This document shows, piece by piece, positions 51,615-60,566 of a stretch of DNA of 64,000 nt. This DNA is from an alpha proteobacterium U9-1i (lineage in GTDB: Bacteria > Pseudomonadota > Alphaproteobacteria > Caulobacterales > Aquidulcibacteraceae). The notes beneath the pieces were generated by a model that was not told where the DNA came from, did not search any database, and saw nothing but the letters and a program-made list of their open reading frames with translations. The translations under genes and the position numbers were made by a program. Location: positions 1,178,001 to 1,242,000 of the forward strand of contig BBSY01000002.1 of the NCBI GenBank assembly GCA_000974665.1. Reading direction: 5' to 3'. How positions within the stretch are numbered: position 1 is the stretch's first letter; each line of letters starts with the position of its first letter.

Positions 51615-52160
51615 ATGCTCCGCATCATCCTCACCAACGGAACCATCGCCGGCCTGATCGTGGCGTCGATGTTCTTCATCACCTGGGTCGTCTACGGGGC
51701 GGACCAGATGGTCGCCAACGGCCAGTTCGTTGGCTACCTCACCATGATCGTCGCGCTCAGCCTGATCTTTGTCGGCGTTAAACGCTGGCGGGACAGAGCC
51801 CTCGGTGGGGTGATCAAGTTTATGCCCGCGTTCCTGATAGGCCTGGGCATCAGCGCGGTGGCGGGCGTCATCTACGTGATTGGCTGGGAGATCACGCTGG
51901 CGGCCACCAATTACAGCTTCATGGGCGCATACGTGGAGGCGGTGATCGAGGCCGAGCGCGCCAAGGGCGTGAGCGAGGCCGAGCTTGAAGCGTTCATCGA
52001 CGCGATGCGCGGCTTCGAGGCGCAATATTCGAACCCGCTGATCCGGGTTCCGATCACCTTCATCGAGATATTTCCGGTCGGTGTGATCATTTCGCTGATC
52101 TCAGCCGCGCTCTTGCGCAATCCGCGTTTTCTGCCGCTGAGGCCTTCGCCTGCGGCATAG
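51615..52160 (+). CDS. DUF4199 family membrane protein
   Basis: 181 residues with about four hydrophobic segments (6-28, 38-58, 75-97, 150-172) and a charged extramembrane loop (about 110-145). Pattern and length match DUF4199, a membrane family of unknown function. Pairing with a membrane LuxR-type regulator suggests that it senses something or controls the regulator. Confidence 0.82.
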   Translation: MLRIILTNGTIAGLIVASMFFITWVVYGADQMVANGQFVGYLTMIVALSLIFVGVKRWRDRALGGVIKFMPAFLIGLGISAVAGVIYVIGWEITLAATNYSFMGAYVEAVIEAERAKGVSEAELEAFIDAMRGFEAQYSNPLIRVPITFIEIFPVGVIISLISAALLRNPRFLPLRPSPAA

Positions 52161-52202
52161 CCAGCGCTTGACGCAACCGGGCCGGATGGCGAAGCAGGGC
52201 GC

Positions 52203-52922
52203 ATGCCTTATCTCGCTCTGCTTCGTCACGGCCAAAGCCAGTGGAACCTCGATAACCGCTTCACCGGCTGGGTGGATGTCGATTTGACTGCCGAAGGCGA
52301 AGCCCAAGCGCGCTCGGGCGGCAAATTGTTAGCCGCGAGCGGCGTGCCGTTCGACAAGCTCTACACGTCGGTGCAAACGCGGGCGGTCCGAACCGGCAAT
52401 TTGGCGTTGGAGAATGCCGGCCTCGCGTGGCTGCCGGTGGAGCGCGACTGGCGGCTCAACGAGCGCCATTACGGCGCGCTGACAGGACTGAACAAAGCCG
52501 AGACGGCGGCCAAGCATGGCGAAGAGCAAGTCAAGGTGTGGCGGCGTTCCTACGACACGCCGCCGCCGCCCCTGGCGCCAGGCGGTGAATTCGATTTCAG
52601 CAAGGATCGACGCTACGCGGGCGTGAAGGATTTGCCGGCGACGGAATCTTTGAAACTCACCCTCGAACGGGTGCTGCCGTACTGGAACGATGCGATCGCG
52701 CCAGATCTGCGCGCGGGAAAAAACCTGATCATCGCCGCGCACGGCAATTCGTTGCGGGCGATCGTCAAGCATCTGTTCGCCGTCCCGGATGACCAGATCG
52801 TCGGCGTCGAAATTCCTACCGGCAATCCGCTGCTGATCGAATTGGACGCAGCGCTTCGACCGGTCGAAGCGCGCTATCTCGACGCGGCGCGCGCCGAAAA
52901 ACTTCCACAGGTTTCTGCGTGA
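52203..52922 (+). CDS. gpmA: 2,3-bisphosphoglycerate-dependent phosphoglycerate mutase
   Basis: 239 residues. LLRHGQSQWNLDNRFTGWVD with the phospho-His, then RNERHYGALTGLNK-type segment (here RLNERHYGALTGLNK) and IIAAHGNSLRAIVKHL identify dPGM. Interconverts 3- and 2-phosphoglycerate in glycolysis. GTGA overlap with the deaminase gene downstream. Confidence 0.95.
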   Translation: MPYLALLRHGQSQWNLDNRFTGWVDVDLTAEGEAQARSGGKLLAASGVPFDKLYTSVQTRAVRTGNLALENAGLAWLPVERDWRLNERHYGALTGLNKAETAAKHGEEQVKVWRRSYDTPPPPLAPGGEFDFSKDRRYAGVKDLPATESLKLTLERVLPYWNDAIAPDLRAGKNLIIAAHGNSLRAIVKHLFAVPDDQIVGVEIPTGNPLLIELDAALRPVEARYLDAARAEKLPQVSA

Positions 52923-53359
52923 GCGATATCGCTTACATGCAGCGCGCGCTGGATTTAGCGGGGCGCATGGTGGGTCAGACGCAGCCAAATCCCGCCGTCG
53001 GCTGTGTGATCGTGAAGAATGGCGCTGTCATCGCGGAGGCGGCGACGGCCGCCGGCGGGCGGCCGCACGCGGAGGAGCAAGCGCTCGCGCTGGCGGGCGC
53101 GGCGGCGCGCGGCGCGACAGCTTACGTGACGCTCGAACCGTGCGCGCAGCGCTCCAGCGGCGCTGCGTCTTGCGCCGACCTGCTGTTGCAAGCGGGCGTC
53201 ACGCGCGTTGTGATCGCCGCCGCCGATCCGCACCCGCTTGCCGCCAGCATTGGCCCTGCGCGTCTGCGGGCCGCCGGAATAGCGGTGGAAGAGGGGCTGC
53301 TCAGCGGCGAAGCGCGCGCCCAAAACGCTGACTTCTTCGCATCCGTCCCCAAAGCCTAA
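52919..53359 (+). CDS. stand-alone RibD-type deaminase domain protein
   Basis: 146 residues, GTG start overlapping the gpmA stop. Cytidine-deaminase-fold zinc motifs: GRPHAEEQAL (His/Glu) and LEPCAQRSSGAASCAD (two Cys), with NPAVGCVIV as in RibD. It has only the deaminase half; the RibD reductase domain is absent. It may deaminate the riboflavin pyrimidine intermediate or a related amino-heterocycle. No rib genes are nearby. Confidence 0.82.
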   Translation: MSDIAYMQRALDLAGRMVGQTQPNPAVGCVIVKNGAVIAEAATAAGGRPHAEEQALALAGAAARGATAYVTLEPCAQRSSGAASCADLLLQAGVTRVVIAAADPHPLAASIGPARLRAAGIAVEEGLLSGEARAQNADFFASVPKA

Positions 53360-53429
53360 CAATCGCGTCACGGTCTGATGATCGCCACAAAACCTGGCGA
53401 GCGTTGTCGGATCGTCGCTCCTCGGAGCG

Positions 53430-53450
53430 TCCTTTGGGGGCAACAAAGGA
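53430..53450 (+). promoter_or_regulatory. hairpin covering the Shine-Dalgarno of the DUF1428 gene
   Basis: TCCTTTG (53430-53436) is the exact inverse of CAAAGGA (53444-53450), which contains most of the AAAGGAG ribosome site for ATG 53458. A second small palindrome, CGCTCCTCGGAGCG (53416-53429), sits directly before it. Folding would block initiation, so translation may be temperature- or factor-dependent. Confidence 0.4.
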
Positions 53451-53457
53451 GACGCGC

Positions 53458-53811
53458 ATGTCTTATGTCGATGGTTTCGTGATTGCCGTGCCGAAGGCCA
53501 AGCTCGGCGAATACAAGGAAATGGCCCGCAAGGCCGGCGAAGTGTGGAAGGAGTATGGCGCGGTCGATTATGTCGAGTGCGTTGGTGACGACACGCCGTA
53601 TGGCGATCTCACGTCATTTCCGCGCGCCGTGCAGGCCAAGGACGATGAGACGGTGATCTTCTCTTGGATCACGTACAAATCGCGCGCCGATCGCGATGCG
53701 ATCAACAAGAAGGTGATGGACGATCCGCGCATCAAAGCCGGCTTCGACAGCATGCCGTTTGACGGCAAGCGCATGATCTATGGCGGCTTCGAGCCGTTCC
53801 TGGAAATGTGA
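53458..53811 (+). CDS. DUF1428 (YbaA-like) family protein
   Basis: 117 residues from ATG 53458, with AAAGGAG 7 bases upstream. SYVDGFVIAVPKAKLGEYKE, VECVGDD, FSWITYKSRADRDAIN and MPFDGKRMIYGGF are the family's conserved blocks. A small ferredoxin-like alpha/beta barrel-type fold of unknown function. Monocistronic, convergent with a glycosyltransferase gene. Confidence 0.93.
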   Translation: MSYVDGFVIAVPKAKLGEYKEMARKAGEVWKEYGAVDYVECVGDDTPYGDLTSFPRAVQAKDDETVIFSWITYKSRADRDAINKKVMDDPRIKAGFDSMPFDGKRMIYGGFEPFLEM

Positions 53812-53818
53812 CGCGATC

Positions 53819-54877
53819 TCAGGCCGCGTTTTGTTCGGCGTCGTCGGCGCTTTTGCGCATTTTTTCGTAAAGCGCCATGGACGCGCGAACGAACGCGGTC
53901 TTGGTAAACTTGGCTTCGTACGTCCGCGTCCCCTGATCCACCAAGTGCTGCGCCAAAGTCGCGTCTTCGGTCACACGGCGGAGCGCTTCGCGTAGAGCAT
54001 CCGGGTTATCTTTCGGGACAAGCAGTGCATCGACTTCGTTGGTCACCGTGGCGGCGGGTCCGGCGGCGTCCGCCACGACAAGCGGCTTTTTCGCCGCCCA
54101 CGCTTCGATCGTCACATTGCCGAACGGCTCGTAGCGCGATGGGAACGCGACGACGTCGCACGCTGCGAGCAGATTGGCCCGATCGGTTCGCCAGCCAAGC
54201 CAGCGAACACGGTCGTCGACGCCAAGCCTTTTGGCCATCGCTTTGAGGTCAGCCTCGAGCGGCCCTTCACCGGCGATCCAGGCATAAACGCCAGGCAGGC
54301 CGACCATCGCTTCGAGCAACGTGTCGATGCCCTTCTTCCAGTGCAGTCGCGCCAGCGTCAGCAAAGCCGGGGCGCCCTCAGGCGTATCCAATGTGGCGCG
54401 CGGTGTTGGCGGCGCGATTTCGAGATTGGCGTAAGAGTTCAGTACCGACACGCGTTCCGGCGGGGCGCCTTCCTTGCGGATGTGGGCGGCGAGGTCTTCG
54501 GTCATGCCAACATGCCAGGCGCAATTCTTGAAGCGCTCGAGCTTGTAATAGCCGCCGTACCAGCCGACAGAACGCTCGCGGTATTTCTTCGGTGCGAACG
54601 TGCCGGCGCGGCCCATCCAATAATGGATCACGTCCGGCTGGAATTGTTCGGCGATCTCCTTGATCGCTTGCTTTGTCGGTTCGCGCCAAAGCTTATCGAA
54701 TTTGGCGATTGTGACAGGAACGCCAGCGTTCGCGAGCGCGGCCAGCCGCGCCTCGTTGTGGTCACGCGTGATGACGTGTTGCACGACGCCGGCTTCGGCG
54801 AGCGCAAGCGCTGCGTCGAGCATGATGCTCTCCGCACCGCCTTCCTTGGCGCCGGCGATGACGTGCAAAACCCGCAT
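53819..54877 (-). CDS. glycosyltransferase family 4 protein
   Basis: 352 residues from ATG 54877 (MRVLHVIAGAKEGGAESIML), the standard GT4 beginning; the frame is open upstream to 55339 only through non-coding DNA. The C-terminal half has LLTLARLHWKKGIDTLLEAM, GEGPLEADLKAMA and PSRYEPFGNVTIEAWAAKKP (the E-x7-E region). Transfers a sugar onto a lipid-linked or LPS acceptor at the inner membrane. Substrate unknown. Confidence 0.93.
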   Translation of the reverse strand: MRVLHVIAGAKEGGAESIMLDAALALAEAGVVQHVITRDHNEARLAALANAGVPVTIAKFDKLWREPTKQAIKEIAEQFQPDVIHYWMGRAGTFAPKKYRERSVGWYGGYYKLERFKNCAWHVGMTEDLAAHIRKEGAPPERVSVLNSYANLEIAPPTPRATLDTPEGAPALLTLARLHWKKGIDTLLEAMVGLPGVYAWIAGEGPLEADLKAMAKRLGVDDRVRWLGWRTDRANLLAACDVVAFPSRYEPFGNVTIEAWAAKKPLVVADAAGPAATVTNEVDALLVPKDNPDALREALRRVTEDATLAQHLVDQGTRTYEAKFTKTAFVRASMALYEKMRKSADDAEQNAA

Positions 54878-55010
54878 TGGTGCATATCCCTGGCGCTTTC
54901 CTAGCCAAAACAGCGGCTTCGCGCAAACAACCAGCGCCATCTGGCTGGTCGAATGCAGATTGCACAGGCACCCCATCACCCCTAGGCGATACCCGTACCG
55001 GAGGCGAGAA

Positions 55011-56003
55011 ATGGTGAGATTTCGAGGGCTGTGCCTGGCTTTTGGGCTCACCGCCTGCGCGAGCGCGCCGGCGCCGCGCGCCGCTGGCTGGTCCGGACTG
55101 GCGTTGGGCGAGCACGCGGTTCGATTGGAGGTGCACGATATGGGCCGCCATCGGGCGTTGGTGTTTTGGCCAGCCGCGGGTGAGGGGACGCCCGCGACAA
55201 TCGCGTCATTCGTTCGCGCAGCCTGCGGTGAACGGGACGAAAAAACGACCGCCTTGATGCGTCGCTGCCTGCCCCAACTAAGTGCGGCGCTCGGAAGTGA
55301 GGGCGCGATTGACGCAGTGGCGGCTACAGTGACGGCCACTTCGCTCGATGCATCGCTCGAAACGCACCGCTACCCATTGGTCGTGTTGCAGGGCTCCGTC
55401 GCGGGCCGCGGTTTCGATTTTGTGGGGTTAGCGGAAATGCTCGCAAGCCATGGTTATGTGGTTGCGCTGCCGGCGCCGGTAGATCCGCCGTCGCAGTTTG
55501 CCGCCGATTTCGCGCTCATCGCGGACTTGCAGCAGGGCATCGCTCAGGTCGTGCGCGAGCTTTCGGCTGATCCTGGCATCGACGCCACGCGCTTAGCGCT
55601 TGGAGGTTGGAGCGTCGGCGGCGTGCCAACCACGCTCTACGCACTTTCCAATGATGACACCGACGCCATCATCAGTTTCGACAGCGGCGCCATCTACAAT
55701 TACGGTGCTGCTCTCGTGCGCTCCGCCAACGCCGATCTCGCGGCATATGACGGCGGCTTGCTGCTGCTCAATGCGGGCGTGACTAACGCTGTGCCGCGAG
55801 ATACGAGCGCGATGGACGCCATGACGCGCGCGACGCGCCGTGAACACGTCGCGCCAACGATGACGCACGCCCATTTCTCGAACCAACTCGGCATCCTGCG
55901 CTCATTGACGCAAACGGAAGCCGAACGCGCGGCGATTCGCGCCGATTATTCCGAAGTTGCAGCTGTCGCGCTGGAGTTTCTGGATGAACAGCTGACGCCT
56001 TAA
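55011..56003 (+). CDS. alpha/beta hydrolase-like lipoprotein
   Basis: 330 residues from ATG 55011. Lipobox LTAC (Cys about 15). HRYPLVVLQGSVAGRGFDF (oxyanion region) and the elbow GGWSVGGVPT (Ser about 201) give the alpha/beta-hydrolase pattern, similar to dienelactone hydrolase or PAF-acetylhydrolase-like esterases. The likely catalytic His is in MTHAHFSN. It acts outside the cytoplasm; substrate unknown. Confidence 0.8.
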   Translation: MVRFRGLCLAFGLTACASAPAPRAAGWSGLALGEHAVRLEVHDMGRHRALVFWPAAGEGTPATIASFVRAACGERDEKTTALMRRCLPQLSAALGSEGAIDAVAATVTATSLDASLETHRYPLVVLQGSVAGRGFDFVGLAEMLASHGYVVALPAPVDPPSQFAADFALIADLQQGIAQVVRELSADPGIDATRLALGGWSVGGVPTTLYALSNDDTDAIISFDSGAIYNYGAALVRSANADLAAYDGGLLLLNAGVTNAVPRDTSAMDAMTRATRREHVAPTMTHAHFSNQLGILRSLTQTEAERAAIRADYSEVAAVALEFLDEQLTP

Positions 56004-56007
56004 CGCT

Positions 56008-56460
56008 CTAATCCGGCTTGAGCCCATAATAGGCTAGCACAGCGCCAAACCCGAGAAACATAAGCGCGCCCAGTCCGCCGGAAAGCAGTGCGACCCAACT
56101 TAAACCTGGAACGAGCGCGGCGCGTTGCGGGTTCGATGGATCGTAATGGACTTGGACCGGGTCGCCCACCGGCCATTGCCTCGCGAATGCGCGGCGTTGG
56201 CGGCTGGTAGTCATCTCGCCGAAGCGAATGCGTTCGCCCTGCAGGGTTTGATCACCGACGGTAAATTCATAATCGAGATCGAGGCGAACATTATTCCTGC
56301 GCCCTAGGCTAATGCTGGAACGGGTGACAACGCCCTGGGCGACAGGCCATTGCGCGGAGGCAGCGCCGAAGGATGCGGCTTCGACGACGGGTTTCCCGAA
56401 GATCGCGCCCGCACCTAGAAAACACAGGCCGATCGCTACAATGATGATCCGCCCAAGCAT
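56008..56460 (-). CDS. DUF3592 domain-containing membrane protein
   Basis: 150 residues. An N-terminal helix (about 5-25), a beta-rich central domain with VQGVVTRSSISL-like and VGDPVQVHYDPSNPQRAAL elements typical of DUF3592, and a C-terminal helix (122-145). Unknown function. It begins 2 bases downstream of the UXS stop and could share its transcript. Confidence 0.82.
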   Translation of the reverse strand: MLGRIIIVAIGLCFLGAGAIFGKPVVEAASFGAASAQWPVAQGVVTRSSISLGRRNNVRLDLDYEFTVGDQTLQGERIRFGEMTTSRQRRAFARQWPVGDPVQVHYDPSNPQRAALVPGLSWVALLSGGLGALMFLGFGAVLAYYGLKPD

Positions 56461-56462
56461 GG

Positions 56463-57431
<969 letters not shown>

Positions 57432-57477
57432 GCGAGGGGAAGTACCAGCCTGTCCGGCGGCGCGCTAGTGCACCTGA

Positions 57478-58344
57478 TTATTCCGCCGCGACCGCGAGGC
57501 CGCGCTTCGCCAAGCGATCGAAATCCATCAGCTCCATCACCAGCGGTTCAAGTTCGTCGAACGGCACCATGTTGGGCCCGTCGCTCGGCGCATTGTCCGG
57601 ATCGGGATGGGCTTCCATGAACACGGCCGCCACGCCGATCGACACCGCCGCGCGCGCCAGCACCGGCACGAACTGACGTTCGCCACCGGAGGTGTCGCCG
57701 CGCCCGCCCGGCTGTTGCACGGAGTGCGTCGCGTCAAACACGACCGGCGCGCCGAAGCTTTTCAGGATCGGCAGCGCGCGCATGTCGGAGACGAGCGTGT
57801 TGTAGCCAAAGCTCGCGCCGCGTTCGCAGGCCATCACGTTGGGATTGCCGCTGCCGGTGATCTTGGCGAGCACGTTCTTCATGTCCCACGGCGCCAGGAA
57901 TTGCCCCTTCTTCACATTGATCGGTTTGCCGGTTTCGGCGGCGGCGATCAGCAGGTCAGTTTGACGGCAGAGGAACGCGGGGATCTGGAGCACGTCGACC
58001 ACTTCGGCGACGTCGGCGCATTGCTCCGGCAGGTGCACGTCGGTGATCACCGGCACGCCGAGCTTCTGGCGGATTTCCTCGAAGATCGGGCCCGACACCG
58101 AAAGCCCCGCGCCGCGCTTCGTGCCGAGGCTGGAGCGGTTGGCTTTGTCGAAACTGGTTTTGTAGATGAAGCCAGCGCCTGCGCGTTTGAACACGCCGCG
58201 CAAAAATTCAGCCGTCTCTAGCGCGTGTTCGCGGCTCTCAAGCTGGCAGGGGCCGCAGATGAAGGTCAGCGGCAAGTGGTTGGCGACCTCGACCGGCGTG
58301 CTCTCGACGCGCGGAATCCGGATCACCGGGTTGGGGCTGGTCAT
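57478..58344 (-). CDS. kdsA: 3-deoxy-8-phosphooctulonate synthase
   Basis: 288 residues. FICGPCQLESREHAL, KTSFDKANRSSLG, DVHLPEQC, KKGQFLAPWDMKN and DATHSVQQPGG are the diagnostic KdsA blocks. Condenses PEP with D-arabinose-5-P to Kdo-8-P for lipopolysaccharide. kdsD, supplying arabinose-5-P, lies 2.2 kb away on the other strand. Confidence 0.97.
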   Translation of the reverse strand: MTSPNPVIRIPRVESTPVEVANHLPLTFICGPCQLESREHALETAEFLRGVFKRAGAGFIYKTSFDKANRSSLGTKRGAGLSVSGPIFEEIRQKLGVPVITDVHLPEQCADVAEVVDVLQIPAFLCRQTDLLIAAAETGKPINVKKGQFLAPWDMKNVLAKITGSGNPNVMACERGASFGYNTLVSDMRALPILKSFGAPVVFDATHSVQQPGGRGDTSGGERQFVPVLARAAVSIGVAAVFMEAHPDPDNAPSDGPNMVPFDELEPLVMELMDFDRLAKRGLAVAAE

Positions 58345-58541
58345 GTGCTTCCTCTGTGAGGCTCAGGACATAAGCCGGGCGGGCCTGCGTCTCAACCCGG
58401 CGCGCCGTACAGGATTCAGCCGCCAGCCTTGCGTGAGAGGGCGCCTGGGTCCAGAACGCGGCGCCGTTTCGGCGGGGGCCGCCCATCTTTTCCGATCCGC
58501 TTCTGACCAATCCGTACTTTTACGCGGCGGCAATCCCGGCG

Positions 58542-59255
58542 GTGATCCTTGTCGGGCTGGGAAAGGGCGGGTTCTCAGGCCTCGGCGCGCTCTGCGTGCC
58601 GGTGATGGCGCTGGCGATCTCGCCAGTGCAGGCGGCGGCCATCCTGTTGCCGATCCTGATGGTGCAGGACGTCGTCACCACTTGGATATTTCGCGGCCTT
58701 TGGGATTTGCGCCAGGTTGGCGTGCTGATTGTCGGCGGGGTGGCGGGCGTTTTCGCCGGCTTCGTGCTGGCTGCGACGGTCTCGGTGGCGATGATTGAAT
58801 TGGCGCTGGGCGGTATCTGCATTCTCTTCGGATTGCATCGCCTCTGGGTCGAGCGCGGCGGCGAGTTCGCGGCGATGAAGTTTCCGGCGTGGGTCGGCGT
58901 CGCCGCCGGCGCGGCCGCTGGCTTCACCAGCCAACTGGCGCATGCAGGCGGCCCGCCGATCCAGATGTATTACGCGCCGCAACGCGTTGACCGCGACATG
59001 TTCCTCGGCACGACGACTTTGTTCTTCACGGTGTTGAACTGGGTGAAGCTGCCGGCCTTCGCCGCGCTTGGGCAGCTGACGATCACGAACCTCGCAGCGT
59101 CGATCGTGTTGTTGCCTTTGGCGATCGTTGCGACTTGGATTGGCGCGCGGCTTGCGCGCTCGATCAGCAGCGCCCGCTTTTTCCGCGTCATCTACGCGCT
59201 GATGATCGTGTTGGGCCTGAAGCTTTGCTGGGACGGCGTGGCCGGCTTGACTTGA
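58542..59255 (+). CDS. sulfite exporter TauE/SafE family permease
   Basis: 237 residues from GTG 58542, but that start cuts into the first membrane helix (GLGKGGFSGLGAL follows at once). The frame stays open upstream through FSDPLLTNPYFYAAAIPAV with no ATG, GTG or TTG; ATC 58485 lies 6 bases after GGGGG and would give a 256-residue protein with a normal N-terminus. Repeated GLGKGGFSG and GFTSQLAHAGGPP motifs mark the TauE family. Transports sulfite or organosulfonates, or another anion. Confidence 0.88.
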   Translation: MILVGLGKGGFSGLGALCVPVMALAISPVQAAAILLPILMVQDVVTTWIFRGLWDLRQVGVLIVGGVAGVFAGFVLAATVSVAMIELALGGICILFGLHRLWVERGGEFAAMKFPAWVGVAAGAAAGFTSQLAHAGGPPIQMYYAPQRVDRDMFLGTTTLFFTVLNWVKLPAFAALGQLTITNLAASIVLLPLAIVATWIGARLARSISSARFFRVIYALMIVLGLKLCWDGVAGLT

Positions 59256-59257
59256 CG

Positions 59258-60184
59258 CTATTCGGCGGCGGCTGCCAAAGCCGTGAAGCGCGGGCCAGAT
59301 TCCGCTGCGCCGCGATCGGCCAACCACTCGCGCAACAAGTCGGCACTCGGATTGGCGCGTCGGCGCGAAGGCCAGGCGAGCCAGTACGAAAAATCATCGT
59401 GCAGAGTTACATCGAACGGCAGCACGAGCCGTCCTGCGCGCACTTCGTCCACCGCAAGCCAGTGCCGCGCCAGCGCGACGCCGTCGTTCTGCATCGCGGC
59501 GCGCAGCAAGAGCGGGCCATCATCATAAGAGGGGCCCGTCGTCGGCTCCGGCCAATCCAGCCCGGCGGCGTGAAACCAACGCGCCCACGGCGTCCACGTG
59601 TTGCGCAGGAAGGTCGCGCGCTTGAGGTCAGCGGGCACGCGCAGCTTGTGCTTGTCGCGATAGGCGGGCGTGCACATGGGCGTCAGCATTTCGTCGAACA
59701 GCTTCGTCGTGTTCAGCCCCGGCCAGCCGCCAGCGCCAAGCCGCACGCCAAGATCGACGCCGTCGCGTTTGTAGTCGAGCAACGCTTCGCTCACGCGGAG
59801 CTCAACATCGATGTCGTGATAGAGGGCGCGAAACTCCGAGAGCCGCGCGAAGAGCCACGTCGAGGCCAAGCTTGGCACCGACGTAACGACGACGCGCTTG
59901 TTGCTCGCCTTCACGGCGCTGGGTGGGGCTTCGAACGCTTGCTCGAGAAGCGACAAACCCTGCCGCACGCGCGCCAGCAATTCCGCTCCCGCCGGCGTCG
60001 TCACCATCGTATTGCCGACGCGGCGAAAGAGCTGCTTGCCGAGGCGCTGCTCAAGTTCGCGAATGCGGTGGCTCACGGCCCCATGGGTGAGGCCGAGTTC
60101 TTCCGCTGCGCGTGAATAACTCTGCAGACGGCCAGCCGCCTCGAACGCGCGCAGAGTCTGCAAGGAGGGAATCTGGACCGCCAA
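59258..60184 (-). CDS. LysR family transcriptional regulator (GcvA-like)
   Basis: 308 residues. N-terminal winged HTH (PSLQTLRAFEAAGRLQSYSR, AAEELGLTHGAVSHRIRELE) and a C-terminal periplasmic-binding-like effector domain. The long HTH pattern resembles GcvA/AmpR members. Its stop is 2 bases from the TauE stop (convergent). A palindrome at 60197-60219 just upstream of the start is the probable autoregulatory site. Confidence 0.92.
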   Translation of the reverse strand: MAVQIPSLQTLRAFEAAGRLQSYSRAAEELGLTHGAVSHRIRELEQRLGKQLFRRVGNTMVTTPAGAELLARVRQGLSLLEQAFEAPPSAVKASNKRVVVTSVPSLASTWLFARLSEFRALYHDIDVELRVSEALLDYKRDGVDLGVRLGAGGWPGLNTTKLFDEMLTPMCTPAYRDKHKLRVPADLKRATFLRNTWTPWARWFHAAGLDWPEPTTGPSYDDGPLLLRAAMQNDGVALARHWLAVDEVRAGRLVLPFDVTLHDDFSYWLAWPSRRRANPSADLLREWLADRGAAESGPRFTALAAAAE

Positions 60185-60196
60185 CGGCTGCTCCTA

Positions 60197-60219
60197 GGAT
60201 GTGAATTCCGCTCACATCC
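60197..60219. promoter_or_regulatory. palindromic operator upstream of the LysR gene
   Basis: GGATGTGA (60197-60204) and TCACATCC (60212-60219) are exact inverse arms around ATTCCGC, 12 bases upstream of the LysR start codon. It contains a T-N11-A core, the usual LysR-type binding consensus. It lies between LysR and the divergent 42-residue protein gene, so it may control both. Confidence 0.6.
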
Positions 60220-60323
60220 AAGTCGTGAAGCCATGGTTCGTGTTCAAGGGGCCGGAGGTCTACCTCAGTCCTGCGCCGGCGAAAAACCTCCCCAAAGCCG
60301 GCACTCAAACCCCGGAGAGCCCT

Positions 60324-60452
60324 ATGTATATCCGTGAACTCGACTACGGGACGCCGCTGGCTCGCAAGACCGCTTCGATCCTCGTCGCCGCAGTCCTTCT
60401 CTCGCTTGTCCTCGTTCCGATCCTCGCGGTCGGCGCCCAGATCGTCGCCTGA
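60324..60452 (+). CDS. 42-residue membrane protein
   Basis: ATG 60324, with GGAGAG at 60314-60319, a good ribosome site. The peptide MYIRELDYGTPLARKTASIL is followed by a strongly hydrophobic Val/Leu/Ala helix to the C-terminus. In-frame starts further upstream (60201) fall in the operator and lack protein character. Followed at once by a strong terminator, so it is a complete one-gene unit. No family recognised. Confidence 0.6.
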   Translation: MYIRELDYGTPLARKTASILVAAVLLSLVLVPILAVGAQIVA

Positions 60453-60479
60453 TCCCCAACCCTGCAGTCAGGCGACGTC

Positions 60480-60526
60480 GCGGGGCCGTCTTTCGCCCCT
60501 GTCCGGCTCCTTGGAGACGGCCCCGC
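60480..60526 (+). terminator. intrinsic terminator after the 42-residue protein gene
   Basis: GCGGGGCCGTCT (60480-60491) pairs perfectly over 12 bases with AGACGGCCCCGC (60515-60526), followed by TCTCTTT. The loop is 23 bases. It separates the small gene from kdsD, 40 bases further on. Confidence 0.7.
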
Positions 60527-60566
60527 TCTCTTTCCAACCATCCCGCCGCGTGCGAACAGGCGGGCC

